Assembly (NCBI RefSeq): GCF_010093445.1
Contig: NZ_PDWW01000007.1
Coordinates: forward strand, 62,001-126,000
Length of the DNA stretch: 64,000 nucleotides
Direction of reading: 5' to 3'
Origin: Pseudoxanthomonas japonensis
Lineage (GTDB): Bacteria; Pseudomonadota; Gammaproteobacteria; Xanthomonadales; Xanthomonadaceae
The translations under genes and the position numbers were made by a program. Positions 47,761 through 56,583 of the stretch are shown here, in pieces. Positions within the stretch are counted from its first letter, which is position 1. Each line of letters begins with the position of its first letter. The notes under the pieces are model-generated. The model had not been told where the DNA came from and searched no databases. It saw nothing but the letters and a program-made list of their open reading frames with translations.

Positions 47761-48441
47761 TCAGGACGCCGACTTGCCGATGCGCAGCACGTAGTCGAGC
47801 GGGGCGGTGCCCAGGCCGGGCAGGTTGAGGTACAGGCCGTCGGAGCCGATGGTCACGCTGTCCACGGTGGCGTCGACGTAGGTGTTGAGTGCGGTGCCGG
47901 TGCCGTCGGTCGCGGTGTGGGTGGCCTTGATCGAGTACTTGCCGGCCTCGGCGCGTTCGCCATTGGCTTTCAGGCCATCCCACGCGAACGCGGTCTCGCC
48001 CTTGCCGGTGGCTTCGACTTCGACGGTATCCACCACGATGCCGCTGGCATCCTTGATCTCGAAGGTCACCTTGCCGGCGCCCGGCGACATCACCAGGCCG
48101 GTCGCGTTGCCGGAGGCGGGCAGGGCGATGGAGTCGGATGGCACCACCACCGAATGCCCGACCAGCGACGCGCCCTTGAGCACCTGGTCGCCGGTCAGCG
48201 CGGCGGTGAAGCCGTTGACGGTGCCGTTGAGGTCGCTGATGCCCTGCACGGTGGAGAACTGCGCCAGCTGCGCGACGAACTCGCTGTTGGACAGCGGTTT
48301 CAGTGGGTCCTGATTGCTGAGCTGCTCGGTCATCAGCCGCATGAAGTCGGCCTGGCCCAGCGTGTCGGCCTTCTTTTTCGGGGTCGCGCCGGTGCCGCTG
48401 GTGTTGAGGGCGGCGAACGGATCGCCATTGACGGTGGTCAT
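47761..48441 (-). CDS. flgD: Flagellar hook-capping scaffold FlgD
   Basis: Hook-cap protein required for FlgE polymerisation and removed when the hook is complete. 226 aa. N-terminus ADTLGQADFMRLMTEQLSNQ and PLKPLSNSEFVAQLAQFST are the export and cap signature; the C-terminal part contains FlgD Ig-like/tudor beta domains (VTFEIKDASGIVVDTVEVEA). ATG 48441. Confidence 0.94.
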   Translation of the reverse strand: MTTVNGDPFAALNTSGTGATPKKKADTLGQADFMRLMTEQLSNQDPLKPLSNSEFVAQLAQFSTVQGISDLNGTVNGFTAALTGDQVLKGASLVGHSVVVPSDSIALPASGNATGLVMSPGAGKVTFEIKDASGIVVDTVEVEATGKGETAFAWDGLKANGERAEAGKYSIKATHTATDGTGTALNTYVDATVDSVTIGSDGLYLNLPGLGTAPLDYVLRIGKSAS

Positions 48442-48469
48442 GCGCGTACTCGGTCAGGGGAGGGACGCA

Positions 48470-48877
48470 TCAGCGGCCCATGGTCAGGGTGGCCAGGGCG
48501 AGTTCCTTGGCGGTGTTCAACACTTCCACGCCGGCCTGGTAGCCGCGCGAGGCTGAGATCAGGTTGACCATCTGCGCGACCGGATCGACATCCGGCGCAT
48601 AGACGTAGCCGTCGCCGTCGGCCATCGGGTGGCCGGGCTCGTAGCGTTTGATCGGCGGTGCTTCGCTCTGGGTGATTTCCTTCACCTGCACCGAGGTCAG
48701 CGAACCGTCGGCACTCAGCTTGCGCGCCTGGAAGATCGGCTCGATCGGCTTGTAGACCGCCTCCGGAGACGACGCGATGGAGTCGGCGTTGGAGAGGTTG
48801 CTGGCGATCGTGTTCAGGCGCACCGACTGCGCCTGCAGCGCGGAACCGGCGACGTCGAAGATGGGCAGGTTGCTCAT
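48470..48877 (-). CDS. flgC: Flagellar proximal-rod protein FlgC
   Basis: Rod subunit, 135 aa. N-terminus PIFDVAGSALQAQSVRLNTI and SNLSNADSIASS, C-terminus DPVAQMVNLISASRGYQAGV and EVLNTAKELALATLTMG. Between flgB and flgD, 11-bp gap from flgB. Confidence 0.95.
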   Translation of the reverse strand: MSNLPIFDVAGSALQAQSVRLNTIASNLSNADSIASSPEAVYKPIEPIFQARKLSADGSLTSVQVKEITQSEAPPIKRYEPGHPMADGDGYVYAPDVDPVAQMVNLISASRGYQAGVEVLNTAKELALATLTMGR

Positions 48878-48888
48878 GGCATGCCTCC

Positions 48889-49275
48889 TTACTGGCCGGT
48901 GATCGCGGTGAGCATGGTGCGCACCTTGGATTCGATGAAGCTGAGCGAGGCGCGGTATTCCAGCGCCGCGCGGCCGTAGGCGGCGCGCTCGGTGTCGGCG
49001 TCGACGGTGTTGCCGTCCAGGCTGGGTTGCACGCCGTCGCGCTCGAAGATGCGCGGCGAGGCGTTGAGCAGCGTCATGTGCTGCTCGTTCGTGCTCTGCA
49101 GCGGTGCGGCCTTGGCGGCGGCCTGTTCCAGTGCGGCCTGGAAGTCCAGGTCCTTCGCCTTGAAGTTGGGCGTGTCGGCGTTGGACAGGTTGCTGGCGAT
49201 CAGCTGCATCCGCTGCTCACGCAACGGCAGTGCCGCGGCGTGGACACCGAGGTAGTTGGAGATGGGATTGGACAT
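48889..49275 (-). CDS. flgB: Flagellar proximal-rod protein FlgB
   Basis: First rod subunit, 128 aa. N-terminus LGVHAAALPLREQRMQLIAS and NLSNADTPNFKAKDLDF; C-terminus EYRASLSFIESKVRTMLTAI. ATG 49275 with GGAG 7 nt before. A consensus sigma-54 site lies about 34-49 bp upstream, so this gene opens the operon flgBCDE(F...). Confidence 0.95.
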   Translation of the reverse strand: MSNPISNYLGVHAAALPLREQRMQLIASNLSNADTPNFKAKDLDFQAALEQAAAKAAPLQSTNEQHMTLLNASPRIFERDGVQPSLDGNTVDADTERAAYGRAALEYRASLSFIESKVRTMLTAITGQ

Positions 49276-49308
49276 GGCACCGCTCCGGCAGACCGTTGCC
49301 GGGGCAGC

Positions 49309-49324
49309 TGCAAGGCGTGTGCCA
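49309..49324 (-). promoter_or_regulatory. flgB: Sigma-54 promoter of flgB operon
   Basis: Minus strand TGGCACacgccTTGCA, full match to the TGGCAC-N5-TTGC consensus. Predicted start about 24 bp before the flgB ATG. Confidence 0.85.
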
Positions 49325-49362
49325 GAACGTGCGGTCTGCCTCGTCCCGGGGATGCCGGTTCC

Positions 49363-49455
49363 TCGTCATCCCAGCGAACGCTGGGATCCATCTTGATGTT
49401 GCCCTGCGCCTTGCCGAGGCCAGAAGCAACATGGGTCCCAGCGTGCGCTGGGACG
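49363..49455. repeat. Interspersed palindromic repeat (cgtcatcccagcgaacgctg family)
   Basis: tcatcccagcgaacgctggg at the left and cccagcgtgcgctgggacga at the right, with tgttgc-type inner sequence, form an imperfect inverted repeat of roughly 30-bp arms. Confidence 0.8.
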
Positions 49456-49495
49456 ACGCTTCCGGCTCTCCAGGCCCCACGTCAGCCCGACTCAG

Positions 49496-49579
49496 CCGTA
49501 GCGTCGAGCTTGCTCGACTGCTTTGCCGGCAGGCCTCCAACCAGGTTCCAACGGCAGCGGAGCAAGCTCCGCTCTACGC
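49496..49579. repeat. REP-type repeat pair
   Basis: cgtagcgtcgagcttgctcg at 49498 and the inverted agcggagcaagctccgctct ending at about 49576. Fills the rest of the 306-bp flgB-cheV gap; no gene seen there. Confidence 0.7.
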
Positions 49580-49581
49580 CA

Positions 49582-50535
49582 TCAGGCCGCCATTCTTGCC
49601 GACACCACCTGGTTCAGCCGGAACAGCACGTGTTCCGCCAGCTCGTGCGGGCTGTACTTGGCCACGAAGGCGTTGGCGCCGACCCGTTCGACCATGGCGT
49701 TGTTGAACACGCCCGACAGCGACGTGTGCAGCAGCACGTACAGGCCGGCAAGCCCCGGATGGCGACGGATTTCCGTCGTCAGCGTGTAGCCGTCCATGGC
49801 CGGCATCTCGATGTCGGAGATGACCATGGCGTAGCGCTCGGCCGGATTCTCGCCGGCCGCGTGCACCTGCAAGAGATGGTCCAGTGCCTGCCGGCCGTCC
49901 GAGAGCAGGGTGGCGGTGACGCCCAGCTGCTCCAGCACGCTGCGGATCTGCGAGCGCGCGACACGGGAGTCGTCCACCACCAGCACCTGCATCGGCGGGG
50001 CATCGGCGGGCAGCGCCATCTCCGGCGCGAGGGTGGCGTCCATGCGCGACTGGCAGATATCGGCCAGCACGCTCTCCACGTCGATCACCTGGATCAGTTC
50101 GCCCTGGAAACGCGTTACCGCGGTCAGGAAGCTGTTTTCCGCACCCAGTTCCGGCGGCGGGTGGATGTCCTCGACCGCGATGTTGACGATGCGCTCCACG
50201 CCGCTGACCAGGAAGCCCTGGACCGAGCGGTTGAACTCGGTGACGACCAGGTAGTTGGGTGCGTTCTCGGGGTTCGGGTCGCGCTCGGGGTGGCGGATGC
50301 TCAGGCCCAGGTCGAGCACCGGCACCGACCGTCCGCGAACGTCGGCCACGCCGACGAATTCGGTGGGCAGGCCGGGCAGCTGGAACAGCGACGGCCGGCG
50401 CAGGACTTCCTGCACCTTGAAGACGTTGACGCCAAAAAGCTGACGCCCACCCAGGCGGAACAGCAGCAGGGCGAGGCGGTTGTGGCCGGCCAGGCGGGTG
50501 CGCTGGTCGATGCGGTTGAGCAGGTCCTGGGTCAT
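49582..50535 (-). CDS. cheV: Chemotaxis protein CheV (CheW-REC)
   Basis: Couples receptors to CheA and can be phosphorylated. 317 aa. The CheW domain (residues about 15-165: LALLLFRLGGRQLFGVNVFK, VADVRGRSVPVLDLG) is followed by a REC domain (VLVVDDSRVARSQI, acceptor Asp in AMVISDIEMPAMDGYTL, Lys in AFVAKYSPHELAEH). Start ATG 50535 gives the expected MTQDLLNRIDQRTRLAGHNR. A sigma-28 site ends only 7 bp before the ATG, so the mRNA appears leaderless. Confidence 0.93.
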   Translation of the reverse strand: MTQDLLNRIDQRTRLAGHNRLALLLFRLGGRQLFGVNVFKVQEVLRRPSLFQLPGLPTEFVGVADVRGRSVPVLDLGLSIRHPERDPNPENAPNYLVVTEFNRSVQGFLVSGVERIVNIAVEDIHPPPELGAENSFLTAVTRFQGELIQVIDVESVLADICQSRMDATLAPEMALPADAPPMQVLVVDDSRVARSQIRSVLEQLGVTATLLSDGRQALDHLLQVHAAGENPAERYAMVISDIEMPAMDGYTLTTEIRRHPGLAGLYVLLHTSLSGVFNNAMVERVGANAFVAKYSPHELAEHVLFRLNQVVSARMAA

Positions 50536-50542
50536 GCACAAC

Positions 50543-50569
50543 TTATCGGCACCCGCGATCTGCGCTTGA
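50543..50569 (-). promoter_or_regulatory. cheV: Sigma-28 promoter of cheV
   Basis: Minus strand TCAAGCGC, 11-nt spacer, GCCGATAA. The -10 half is a perfect consensus. Expected transcript start (about 7 nt on) is at or one base before the cheV ATG. Confidence 0.8.
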
Positions 50570-50576
50570 GGAGAGG

Positions 50577-50776
50577 ATGATTTCCCCTCTCCCCGCGCGC
50601 GGGGAGAGGGTGCCGAAGGCGGGTGAGGGGCGAACGGAGGCAGCGCGCCGGCGGCTCGCGGCGGCGGTCAACATTCGACCCGTAGTCAGCGCGCACCCGC
50701 CCGGGCAGGCCTGCGCAAACAGCGGCCCCTCATCCGCCCTCCGGGCACCTTCTCCCCGCACGCGGGGAGAAGGGAA
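50577..50776. repeat. Interspersed inverted repeat (ctctccccgc...gcggggagagggtg family)
   Basis: Left arm cgcggggagagggtgccgaa (about 50597) with gcgggtgaggg; right arm ggcccctcatccgcc and ccgggcaccttctccccgc (to about 50760) in inverse orientation, each arm ending in its own gggga hairpin. The same element recurs at 53656-53850. Non-coding; occupies the gap between cheV and flgA. Confidence 0.85.
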
Positions 50777-50790
50777 TGTCAGCGGATTTC

Positions 50791-50806
50791 TGGCACACCC
50801 TTTGCA
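50791..50806 (+). promoter_or_regulatory. flgA: Sigma-54 promoter of flgA
   Basis: TGGCACaccctTTGCA, full match to TGGCAC-N5-TTGC. Predicted start near 50817, which fits the ATG at 50840 rather than that at 50819. Confidence 0.85.
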
Positions 50807-50839
50807 CCTTCCCCGCCGATGAACCGACGGAGCCCACCC

Positions 50840-51487
50840 ATGCTGCTGCGCCTGACCACCGCCCTGATCGGAGGCCTGACCGCGTGCGCTGTGCTGGCCG
50901 CGGATTTCCAGCCGGTCGACAGCATCAAGGCCGCCGCCATCGGCGCCCTGCCGGACGGCAGCGAGGCCGAGGCCACGCTCGATTCCGCCCTGCGCCTGCC
51001 CCGATGCAGTGCCGCGCTGGTCGCACGCGTGCAGGGGAGCAACAGTGTCGAAGTCGGTTGCCCCGATGGCTGGCGCCTGTTCGTGCCGGTGCGCGTGCGT
51101 CGCAGCCAGACCGTCCTGGTGCTGGCGCGTGGCATCGCGCCCGGCGAGACCATCACCGCCGACGCCTTCGTCGCCGAACGGAGGGATGCCTCCCGCATCG
51201 TCGGCGCCGCCGTGGCCGACCCCGCGCAGGCCGTGGGCCGCGTCGCCCGGCGCATGCTGCCGGCCGGCGCGGTGCTGGCCTCGACCGATCTGGTCGCCCA
51301 ACGCCTCATCCGCCGCGGCGACAACGTGGCGCTGGTGTCCCGTCGTGGTGGCGTGGAAGTGCGCGTGGCCGGCAAGGCGCTGGCCGATGCCGGCGAGAAC
51401 GAGCGGGTGACCGTCGAGAACCTGTCCTCGCGCCGGGTGGTGCAGGGCATCGTGGGCGCAGCCGGCGACGTCTGGGTGAGCCGATGA
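50840..51487 (+). CDS. flgA: Flagellar P-ring assembly chaperone FlgA
   Basis: Periplasmic chaperone for FlgI polymerisation. 215 aa from ATG 50840, chosen because GGAG lies 7 nt upstream and the sigma-54 start would fall near 50817; ATG 50819 adds seven residues. Signal peptide LLRLTTALIGGLTACAVLAA. SAF/FlgA domain: LARGIAPGETITADAF, GRVARRMLPAGAVLASTDLV, RRGDNVALVSRRGGVEVRVA and ENLSSRRVVQGIVG. Transcribed away from the flg operon. Confidence 0.92.
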   Translation: MLLRLTTALIGGLTACAVLAADFQPVDSIKAAAIGALPDGSEAEATLDSALRLPRCSAALVARVQGSNSVEVGCPDGWRLFVPVRVRRSQTVLVLARGIAPGETITADAFVAERRDASRIVGAAVADPAQAVGRVARRMLPAGAVLASTDLVAQRLIRRGDNVALVSRRGGVEVRVAGKALADAGENERVTVENLSSRRVVQGIVGAAGDVWVSR

Positions 51488-51598
51488 AAAAAATTCCCTG
51501 TTCGCCCTCAAGATGTTCCGCATGGGGCCGATACCGACGATGGGTGGAAGGACATCGGGCGAAACCCGGCCCTTCCTCGGAATTGTGCGATCCGTCAC

Positions 51599-51625
51599 TA
51601 AAGTCCCCCGGGTGGCGGCCGATAA
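51599..51625 (+). promoter_or_regulatory. flgM: Sigma-28 promoter of flgM
   Basis: TAAAGTCC, 11-nt spacer, GCCGATAA: near-perfect match to TAAAGTTT-N11-GCCGATAA. Predicted start about 24 bp before the flgM ATG. Confidence 0.9.
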
Positions 51626-51655
51626 CTCCCATGAACCCTGTTACAGGTCACTGAC

Positions 51656-51964
51656 ATGAACCAGAAAATCGAAGGCACTCCCCCGGCCGCCGTTCGCAGC
51701 ACAGGTCCCATCGGAGGCCGCGTCGCCCCGGCGGGCGCCGACCGTTCCGGTCCGGTGCAGGCTAGTGCGGCCGGCGACAGCCTGCGCCTGACCGGCGAAG
51801 CCACCAGCCTGCAGGCGATGCAGCGCGAACTGGCGACCGCGCCGGCGATCAACGAAGCCCGCGTGGCGGCCGTGCGCGAAGCACTGCAGTCCGGCACGTA
51901 CAGGATCAACGCCGAGGCGATCGCCGACGGCATGCTCGGCCTGGAAGACCAGCTGGGCGGCTGA
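51656..51964 (+). CDS. flgM: Anti-sigma-28 factor FlgM
   Basis: Holds sigma-28 (FliA) inactive until the hook is complete and FlgM is exported. 102 aa. C-terminal sigma-binding region INEARVAAVREALQSGTYRI and NAEAIADGMLGLEDQLG, the FlgM signature; the N-terminal half is disordered and Pro/Gly/Ala-rich. Its own promoter is sigma-28 dependent, so it feeds back on itself. flgN follows after 5 bp. Confidence 0.93.
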   Translation: MNQKIEGTPPAAVRSTGPIGGRVAPAGADRSGPVQASAAGDSLRLTGEATSLQAMQRELATAPAINEARVAAVREALQSGTYRINAEAIADGMLGLEDQLGG

Positions 51965-51969
51965 GCACG

Positions 51970-52314
51970 ATGACGCACGCGTTCCTCCAGCGACTGTCCG
52001 CGGCCCTGGAAGAGGAGCGTCGCGCCATCGTCGAGCACGACGTGGAAGCGCTCGTGCGCTGCACGCAGGACAAACTGGATGCCCTGCGCGCGCTGGAAAG
52101 CGCCGCCGCCGGCTTCGGTTTCCCCGACGACCTGCGCGAAAGCCTGGCCGATCTGGCCGAGAAGAACCACGCCAACGGCATCCTGCTGGCGCGCCGACGC
52201 CGTGAAGTGAACTGGGCGCTGCGCCACCTGGGCCGTACCGAAAGCCACGGCGCCTACGACGCGCAGGGTCAGACCTCGACGACCTCCGCACCGCGTCCGC
52301 TCGCGGTCGCCTGA
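51970..52314 (+). CDS. flgN: Flagellar export chaperone FlgN
   Basis: Chaperone for the hook-associated proteins FlgK and FlgL. 114 aa, mainly helical: FLQRLSAALEEERRAIVEHD, VEALVRCTQDKLDALRALES and ANGILLARRRREVNWALRHL fit the FlgN family. Close behind flgM, the usual order. The C-terminal TSTTSAPRPLAVA tail is variable. 5 bp before the next gene. Confidence 0.85.
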   Translation: MTHAFLQRLSAALEEERRAIVEHDVEALVRCTQDKLDALRALESAAAGFGFPDDLRESLADLAEKNHANGILLARRRREVNWALRHLGRTESHGAYDAQGQTSTTSAPRPLAVA

Positions 52315-52319
52315 GCCCG

Positions 52320-53654
52320 GTGCCGGATCCGAAAACTGCGACCCCGCACCTTGCCGCTCCCGCGGCCGCGCCGGATACTGGCGCCCCATCGCCGCCACCC
52401 GATGCATCCGTGGCCACAGCCCCGCCCCTGAATTCCCCGTCCGCCACGTGCACGGCGGAGGACATCCCCAGCTTCGCCGACCTCAAGGCGCTGGCCGAAC
52501 TGATGGACGACGGCTACCTGCTGCTCCGTGGCGATGGCCGTCCGCTGCATGCCAACGCAGCGGCGCGCGCGCTGGTCAACGACGAGGACGACGCGCTGCC
52601 GGCGCTGTCGGCCCTGTTGCCGGCGGAGGCGATCCGCACCGCACGCGCGACCGGCCGCTGGAACACCGACCTGACCCTGGCCGACGGCGTCGTGCTGCAG
52701 GTGCGCGCGTATTTCCACGACAGTCCGGGCGGTGGCCACTGCATGGTGGTCTTCCACGATGTCAGCGAGGCGCATGCGCGCCAGCAGGAACTGCAGCGCC
52801 GCCATGCCCAGCTGCGCCAGACGCTGGTGCGCCTGGCCGGTGCGCAGGAACAGCTGGTGCAGTCCGAGAAGATGGCCTCCATCGGCCAGCTCGCCGCCGG
52901 CGTCGCGCACGAGATCAACAATCCCATCGGCTACGTGCACTCCAACCTCGGCTCGCTGCAGGAGTACCTGCACAGCCTGTTCTCGCTGATCGAGGTCTAC
53001 GAGCGCGCGCTGCGCCTGCCGGACCCGAAGGTGATGCTGCCGGAGATCGAAGACTTGCGTGCGCGGTCCGACATCGACTTCATCACCGGCGACCTGCCGC
53101 AGCTGATGTCCGAGTCGCGCGAGGGCATCGAGCGCGTCACCGCGATCGTGCGCAACCTGAAGGATTTCTCGTACTCGGGCCGCGACGACAGCTGGAAGTC
53201 CGCCGACCTGCACGCCGGCCTCGATTCCACGATCAACATCATCTGGAACGAGCTGAAGTACAAGGTCACGCTGGAGAAGCACTACGGCAAGCTGCCGCTG
53301 GTGCAGTGCCGGCCGTCCGAGTTGAACCAGGTGTTCATGAATATCCTGCTCAACGCCAGCCACGCCATCGACGAGCGCGGCACGATCACCGTGAGTACGG
53401 GCGTGGAAGGCGACGAGGTCTGGGTCGACATCCAGGACAGCGGCCACGGCATCCCCGACGAGATCCTGCAGCGCATCTTCGACCCGTTCTTCACCACCAA
53501 GCCGGTCGGCAGCGGCACCGGCCTGGGCCTGTCGATCTCCTACGGCATCGTGAAGAAGCACAACGGCCGCATCGAAGCACGCAACGTGCCCGGCGCCGGC
53601 GCCTGTTTCCGGATTACGCTGCCGATCCGGCAGCCGGCCGCAGACGCGGCGTGA
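52320..53654 (+). CDS. Soluble PAS-type sensor histidine kinase
   Basis: 444 aa, start GTG 52320. Pro/Ala-rich lead (1-45), PAS-like region (about 48-150: [20 protein letters not shown]), coiled coil [20 protein letters not shown], HisKA H-box [20 protein letters not shown] and a HATPase domain ([54 protein letters not shown]). No transmembrane helix. Probably co-transcribed with flgM-flgN; no cognate regulator is adjacent. A role in motility control is inferred from context only. Confidence 0.88.
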   Translation: MPDPKTATPHLAAPAAAPDTGAPSPPPDASVATAPPLNSPSATCTAEDIPSFADLKALAELMDDGYLLLRGDGRPLHANAAARALVNDEDDALPALSALLPAEAIRTARATGRWNTDLTLADGVVLQVRAYFHDSPGGGHCMVVFHDVSEAHARQQELQRRHAQLRQTLVRLAGAQEQLVQSEKMASIGQLAAGVAHEINNPIGYVHSNLGSLQEYLHSLFSLIEVYERALRLPDPKVMLPEIEDLRARSDIDFITGDLPQLMSESREGIERVTAIVRNLKDFSYSGRDDSWKSADLHAGLDSTINIIWNELKYKVTLEKHYGKLPLVQCRPSELNQVFMNILLNASHAIDERGTITVSTGVEGDEVWVDIQDSGHGIPDEILQRIFDPFFTTKPVGSGTGLGLSISYGIVKKHNGRIEARNVPGAGACFRITLPIRQPAADAA

Positions 53655-53655
53655 G

Positions 53656-53850
53656 ATTGTTCCCTTCTCCCCGCGTGGCGGGGAGAAGGTGCCCGGAGGG
53701 CGGATGAGGGGCGCGCGCGAGCGACACGCTGCACAAGAATCTGCTTTGCGTATGTTGTTCGTAAGCGACATTGATGCGAACCGGCTCCGTTCGCCCCTCA
53801 CCCGCCTTCGGCACCCTCTCCCCGCTTCGCAGGGAGAGGGGAGGTGTGTC
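53656..53850. repeat. Interspersed inverted repeat, second copy of the cheV-flgA element
   Basis: ttctccccgcgtggcgggga and gaaggtgcccggagggcgga on the left; gcccctcacccgccttcgg and cctctccccgcttcgcaggg on the right, in inverse orientation. The left copy lies just past the kinase stop; the right copy reaches the GIY-YIG gene 3' end. Same family as 50577-50776. No gene in this gap. Confidence 0.85.
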
Positions 53851-54118
53851 AGGACTCGAAGAACGCCAGCTTCTTCGCCCGCGGCAACCGCTTCAGCTGC
53901 GCCTCCGCACGCGATGCCGCGCTGCGGTCCGGATAACCGCGGGTCGCCAGTACGCGTACCGGCGGATTGGCGCGCGTGTACTTCGCGCCGGTGCCGGCGA
54001 CATGCGCGGCGTAGCGTGCGTCCAGGCGATTGGTGATGCCGGCGTAGAAGGCGCCGTTGCGGCATTCCAGCAGGTACAGGCACCATCCGTCCAGCAGCGG
54101 AATGCCGGGCTCAGGCAT
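53849..54118 (-). CDS. GIY-YIG nuclease-family protein
   Basis: 89 aa. [20 protein letters not shown] is the GIY-YIG core (YLL...YAG), followed by [20 protein letters not shown] and the arginine/glutamate [13 protein letters not shown]. Resembles the short YhbQ/UPF0213 group, whose members act on DNA. It overlaps the 3' end of the GGDEF-EAL-REC gene by 8 bp. Confidence 0.9.
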   Translation of the reverse strand: MPEPGIPLLDGWCLYLLECRNGAFYAGITNRLDARYAAHVAGTGAKYTRANPPVRVLATRGYPDRSAASRAEAQLKRLPRAKKLAFFES

Positions 54119-55826
54119 GCGCGCGATGGTGCGGCTGGTTCTCGTAGGTGGTGAACGCCTGGCGGATGTGTTCGCGCAGGTCGTCGTCGTTCCACGGCTT
54201 GGTGAGGAAACGGTAGATCTCGCCGCGGTTGATCGCCTCGGTGACGGTGGCCAGGTCGGTATAGCCGGACAGCACCAGCCGGATGGTGTCCGGGTACAGC
54301 AGGCGCACGCGACCGAGGAACTCGGTGCCGCTCATGTCCGACATGCGCTGGTCGGACAGGATGACCTGCACGTCGTTGGTCGCCAGCAGTTCGAACGCGT
54401 CGGTGACGTTGCTGGCGGCGAGGATGCGGTAGCCGTCGCGGCGGAACAGGCGCACCAGCGAGCGCAGGATGTTCTCCTCGTCGTCCAGCAGCAGCAGCGT
54501 GCGGTCGGGTTTGGTGGCGGCGAATGCGTCGGCACGCAGGTAGCGGCGGCGCAGCACCGCGCCGGCGTCTTCGGCCGACATCGGCTCGCCGAACAGGTGG
54601 CCCTGGAACATGTCGCACTGGTTGCGGCGCAGGAAGCCGAGCTGCGTGTCGGTCTCCACGCCGTGCGCGATGACCTTCATGCCCAGCTGGTGGCCCATCG
54701 CGATGATGGCGCAGGTGATGGCGACCTCGCGGTTGCCGGACGGCACGCCCTTCACGAAGTTGCGGTCGATCTTGATCTTGTCCACCGAGAAGCGGACCAG
54801 CGAATCCAGGTTGGAGTCGCCCATGCCGAAATCGTCCAGCGTCAGCCGCACGCCTTCGCGGTGCAGCTGCGCCAGCGTGCGGTGGACCAGGTTCATGTCC
54901 TTGGCCAGCGCGTTCTGGCGGACTTCCAGCACCACCATCTGCGGCGGGATGCCGGCTTCCTGCATCGCTTCCAGCACCTCGGACACGAAGCTGGGGCGCA
55001 GCAGCTGTAGCGTCGACACGTTGACCGCGATCTCGAAATCGTCGAAGCCCCAGTCGCGCCAGACGCGCGCCTGCTTGAACGCGTTGCGCAGCACCCAGTC
55101 GCCGATCTGTACGATGACGCCGAGCTTCTCGGCCACGTGCATGAAGCGCTCCGGCACCAGCAGGCCGAGCGCGGGCGAGTACCAGCGCAGCAGCGTCTCC
55201 ATGCCGACCACGCGGCCGTCGTGCGCGTTGATCTGCGGCTGGTAGAACAGGCGCAACTCGTTGTGGTGGATGGCGTTGACGATCTGCCGGGCGATGATGC
55301 TGTCGCTGCGCGCGGTGATGGCGGCGCCGCGCCGGTACAGGCGCACCAGGTTCATGCCTTCGTGCTTGGCCTGCTCCATGGCGCTCTCCGCGCACTGCAG
55401 CAGGCTGGACGGCGTGTCCGCATGCTCGGGGCACAAGGCCACGCCGAGCGTGCCGGTCAGGAACAGCGTGTACGGCAGTACCGTCATCGGCAGTTCGATC
55501 TGCTCGCGCAGCAGGTCGCCGAAGCGCTCCGGCGGAGGCGTCCCCGGCACGCGCGGCACCGCCACGATGAACTCGTCGCTGCCGTGGCGCCAGGCGCGCG
55601 CTTCCGGCCCCAGCGCCTGCTGCAGGCGGTCGCTGAGGATCGCCAGCGCCTCGTCGCCGACTTCCACGCCCATGTTCTCGTTGATCGAACGGAAATGGTC
55701 GATGTCGATGTAGAGCAGCATCAACGGCGTCCCGTCCGACGTGGCGGCGTCGACCATGCGCTGCAGGTCGGGTTCGCCGGCGCCGAGGCGCGGCAGGCGG
55801 GGCAGGTGGGCGTGTTCTGAATTCAC
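54111..55826 (-). CDS. GGDEF-EAL-REC protein with degenerate catalytic motifs
   Basis: 571 aa from GTG 55826, which overlaps the upstream stop (GTGA). GGDEF-like domain: [21 protein letters not shown] and [12 protein letters not shown] (GSDEF in place of GGDEF). EAL-like domain: [20 protein letters not shown] (ETL in place of EAL), [19 protein letters not shown] (the usual LExTES is LEVRQN), [35 protein letters not shown]-terminal REC domain: [49 protein letters not shown]. Most of the metal-binding residues survive, but the changed motifs make c-di-GMP turnover uncertain; a c-di-GMP or phosphate sensor is possible. Confidence 0.85.
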   Translation of the reverse strand: MNSEHAHLPRLPRLGAGEPDLQRMVDAATSDGTPLMLLYIDIDHFRSINENMGVEVGDEALAILSDRLQQALGPEARAWRHGSDEFIVAVPRVPGTPPPERFGDLLREQIELPMTVLPYTLFLTGTLGVALCPEHADTPSSLLQCAESAMEQAKHEGMNLVRLYRRGAAITARSDSIIARQIVNAIHHNELRLFYQPQINAHDGRVVGMETLLRWYSPALGLLVPERFMHVAEKLGVIVQIGDWVLRNAFKQARVWRDWGFDDFEIAVNVSTLQLLRPSFVSEVLEAMQEAGIPPQMVVLEVRQNALAKDMNLVHRTLAQLHREGVRLTLDDFGMGDSNLDSLVRFSVDKIKIDRNFVKGVPSGNREVAITCAIIAMGHQLGMKVIAHGVETDTQLGFLRRNQCDMFQGHLFGEPMSAEDAGAVLRRRYLRADAFAATKPDRTLLLLDDEENILRSLVRLFRRDGYRILAASNVTDAFELLATNDVQVILSDQRMSDMSGTEFLGRVRLLYPDTIRLVLSGYTDLATVTEAINRGEIYRFLTKPWNDDDLREHIRQAFTTYENQPHHRAHA

Positions 55827-56452
55827 GCGGGATCGGCGGACGCGACGGGCAGGGGCCCATAGGGTAGGCGAAGTCGCCACGATGCGCCTGCGACCGCGGT
55901 CAGCTCGCCGCCCACGGCGCTCGCCAGCGCTTGCAGCAGGGGCAGCTCGGCGATGTCGCCGGTGTGCATCAGCAGGTCGAGCGTGAACGCGCCGGCCGCA
56001 TCGGTGTCGCCGGCCAGCATCATCGCCGGTGCGCGATCCGCCGCCACGGCGGCCCGCAGCAGGACCTGCGCGATGCGGAACGCCACCAGCGCGGTCTCCG
56101 TGTCGGGTGCGTGCGGCAGCGGGGCGAGGGCCAGCGCCGCACCGGGGAAGAGACGTTCATGCTCGGCCCGCAAGGCGGCGTCCAGTCCGATCGAGTCCAG
56201 CTGCGGCGGATGCAGCGTGGCGTGCAGGTCGCGCACGATGGCCACCGCTTCGTCGCTGGCGCGGATGATCTCCAGCAGGTCTTCGGCCCGCAGGTCCGCA
56301 TCGTCTTCCGATTGCACCAGGTGCGCGCCCATCCGGATCGCCGACAGCGCCTGGCCGACCTGGTTGTGCAGGGCGCGGCCGACGCGGTGGCGGTCGGCTT
56401 CCTGCAGGCGGAACAGCTGCAACAGCAACTCGGAGGAAGGCGGCGTCGACAT
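55823..56452 (-). CDS. HisKA_3-type mini histidine kinase without a clear ATP-binding domain
   Basis: 209 aa from ATG 56452 (an in-frame ATG at 56500 adds 16 residues). RLQEADRHRVGRALHNQVGQ with LSAIRMG is a HisKA_3 dimerisation/phosphoacceptor motif (NarX class). The expected HATPase boxes are not visible; the C-terminal part (ALVAFRIAQVLLRAAVAADR, LLQALASAVGGELTA) looks like a degenerated form. Overlaps the GGDEF-EAL-REC gene by 4 bp, so both are made together. Role unknown. Confidence 0.75.
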   Translation of the reverse strand: MSTPPSSELLLQLFRLQEADRHRVGRALHNQVGQALSAIRMGAHLVQSEDDADLRAEDLLEIIRASDEAVAIVRDLHATLHPPQLDSIGLDAALRAEHERLFPGAALALAPLPHAPDTETALVAFRIAQVLLRAAVAADRAPAMMLAGDTDAAGAFTLDLLMHTGDIAELPLLQALASAVGGELTAVAGASWRLRLPYGPLPVASADPA

Positions 56453-56525
56453 GGGCGGAGCGGCAGCGGGAACAGCGGCAGTATGCCAGCGCGCCAGCAC
56501 ATGACGACGCGGCGGCGTCCCGAAT

Positions 56526-56559
56526 GCAACGGGGCGGCCATCGCTGGCCGCCCCGTTGC
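56526..56559. terminator. Strong GC-rich hairpin after the MCP gene
   Basis: 15-bp perfect stem (gcaacggggcggcca / tggccgccccgttgc) with a 4-nt loop, 24 bp beyond the MCP stop. No T-run, so an intrinsic terminator of atypical form or a stabilising hairpin. Confidence 0.6.
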
Positions 56560-56583
56560 GTCGTTACCGGTGGGCCCGGTCGG

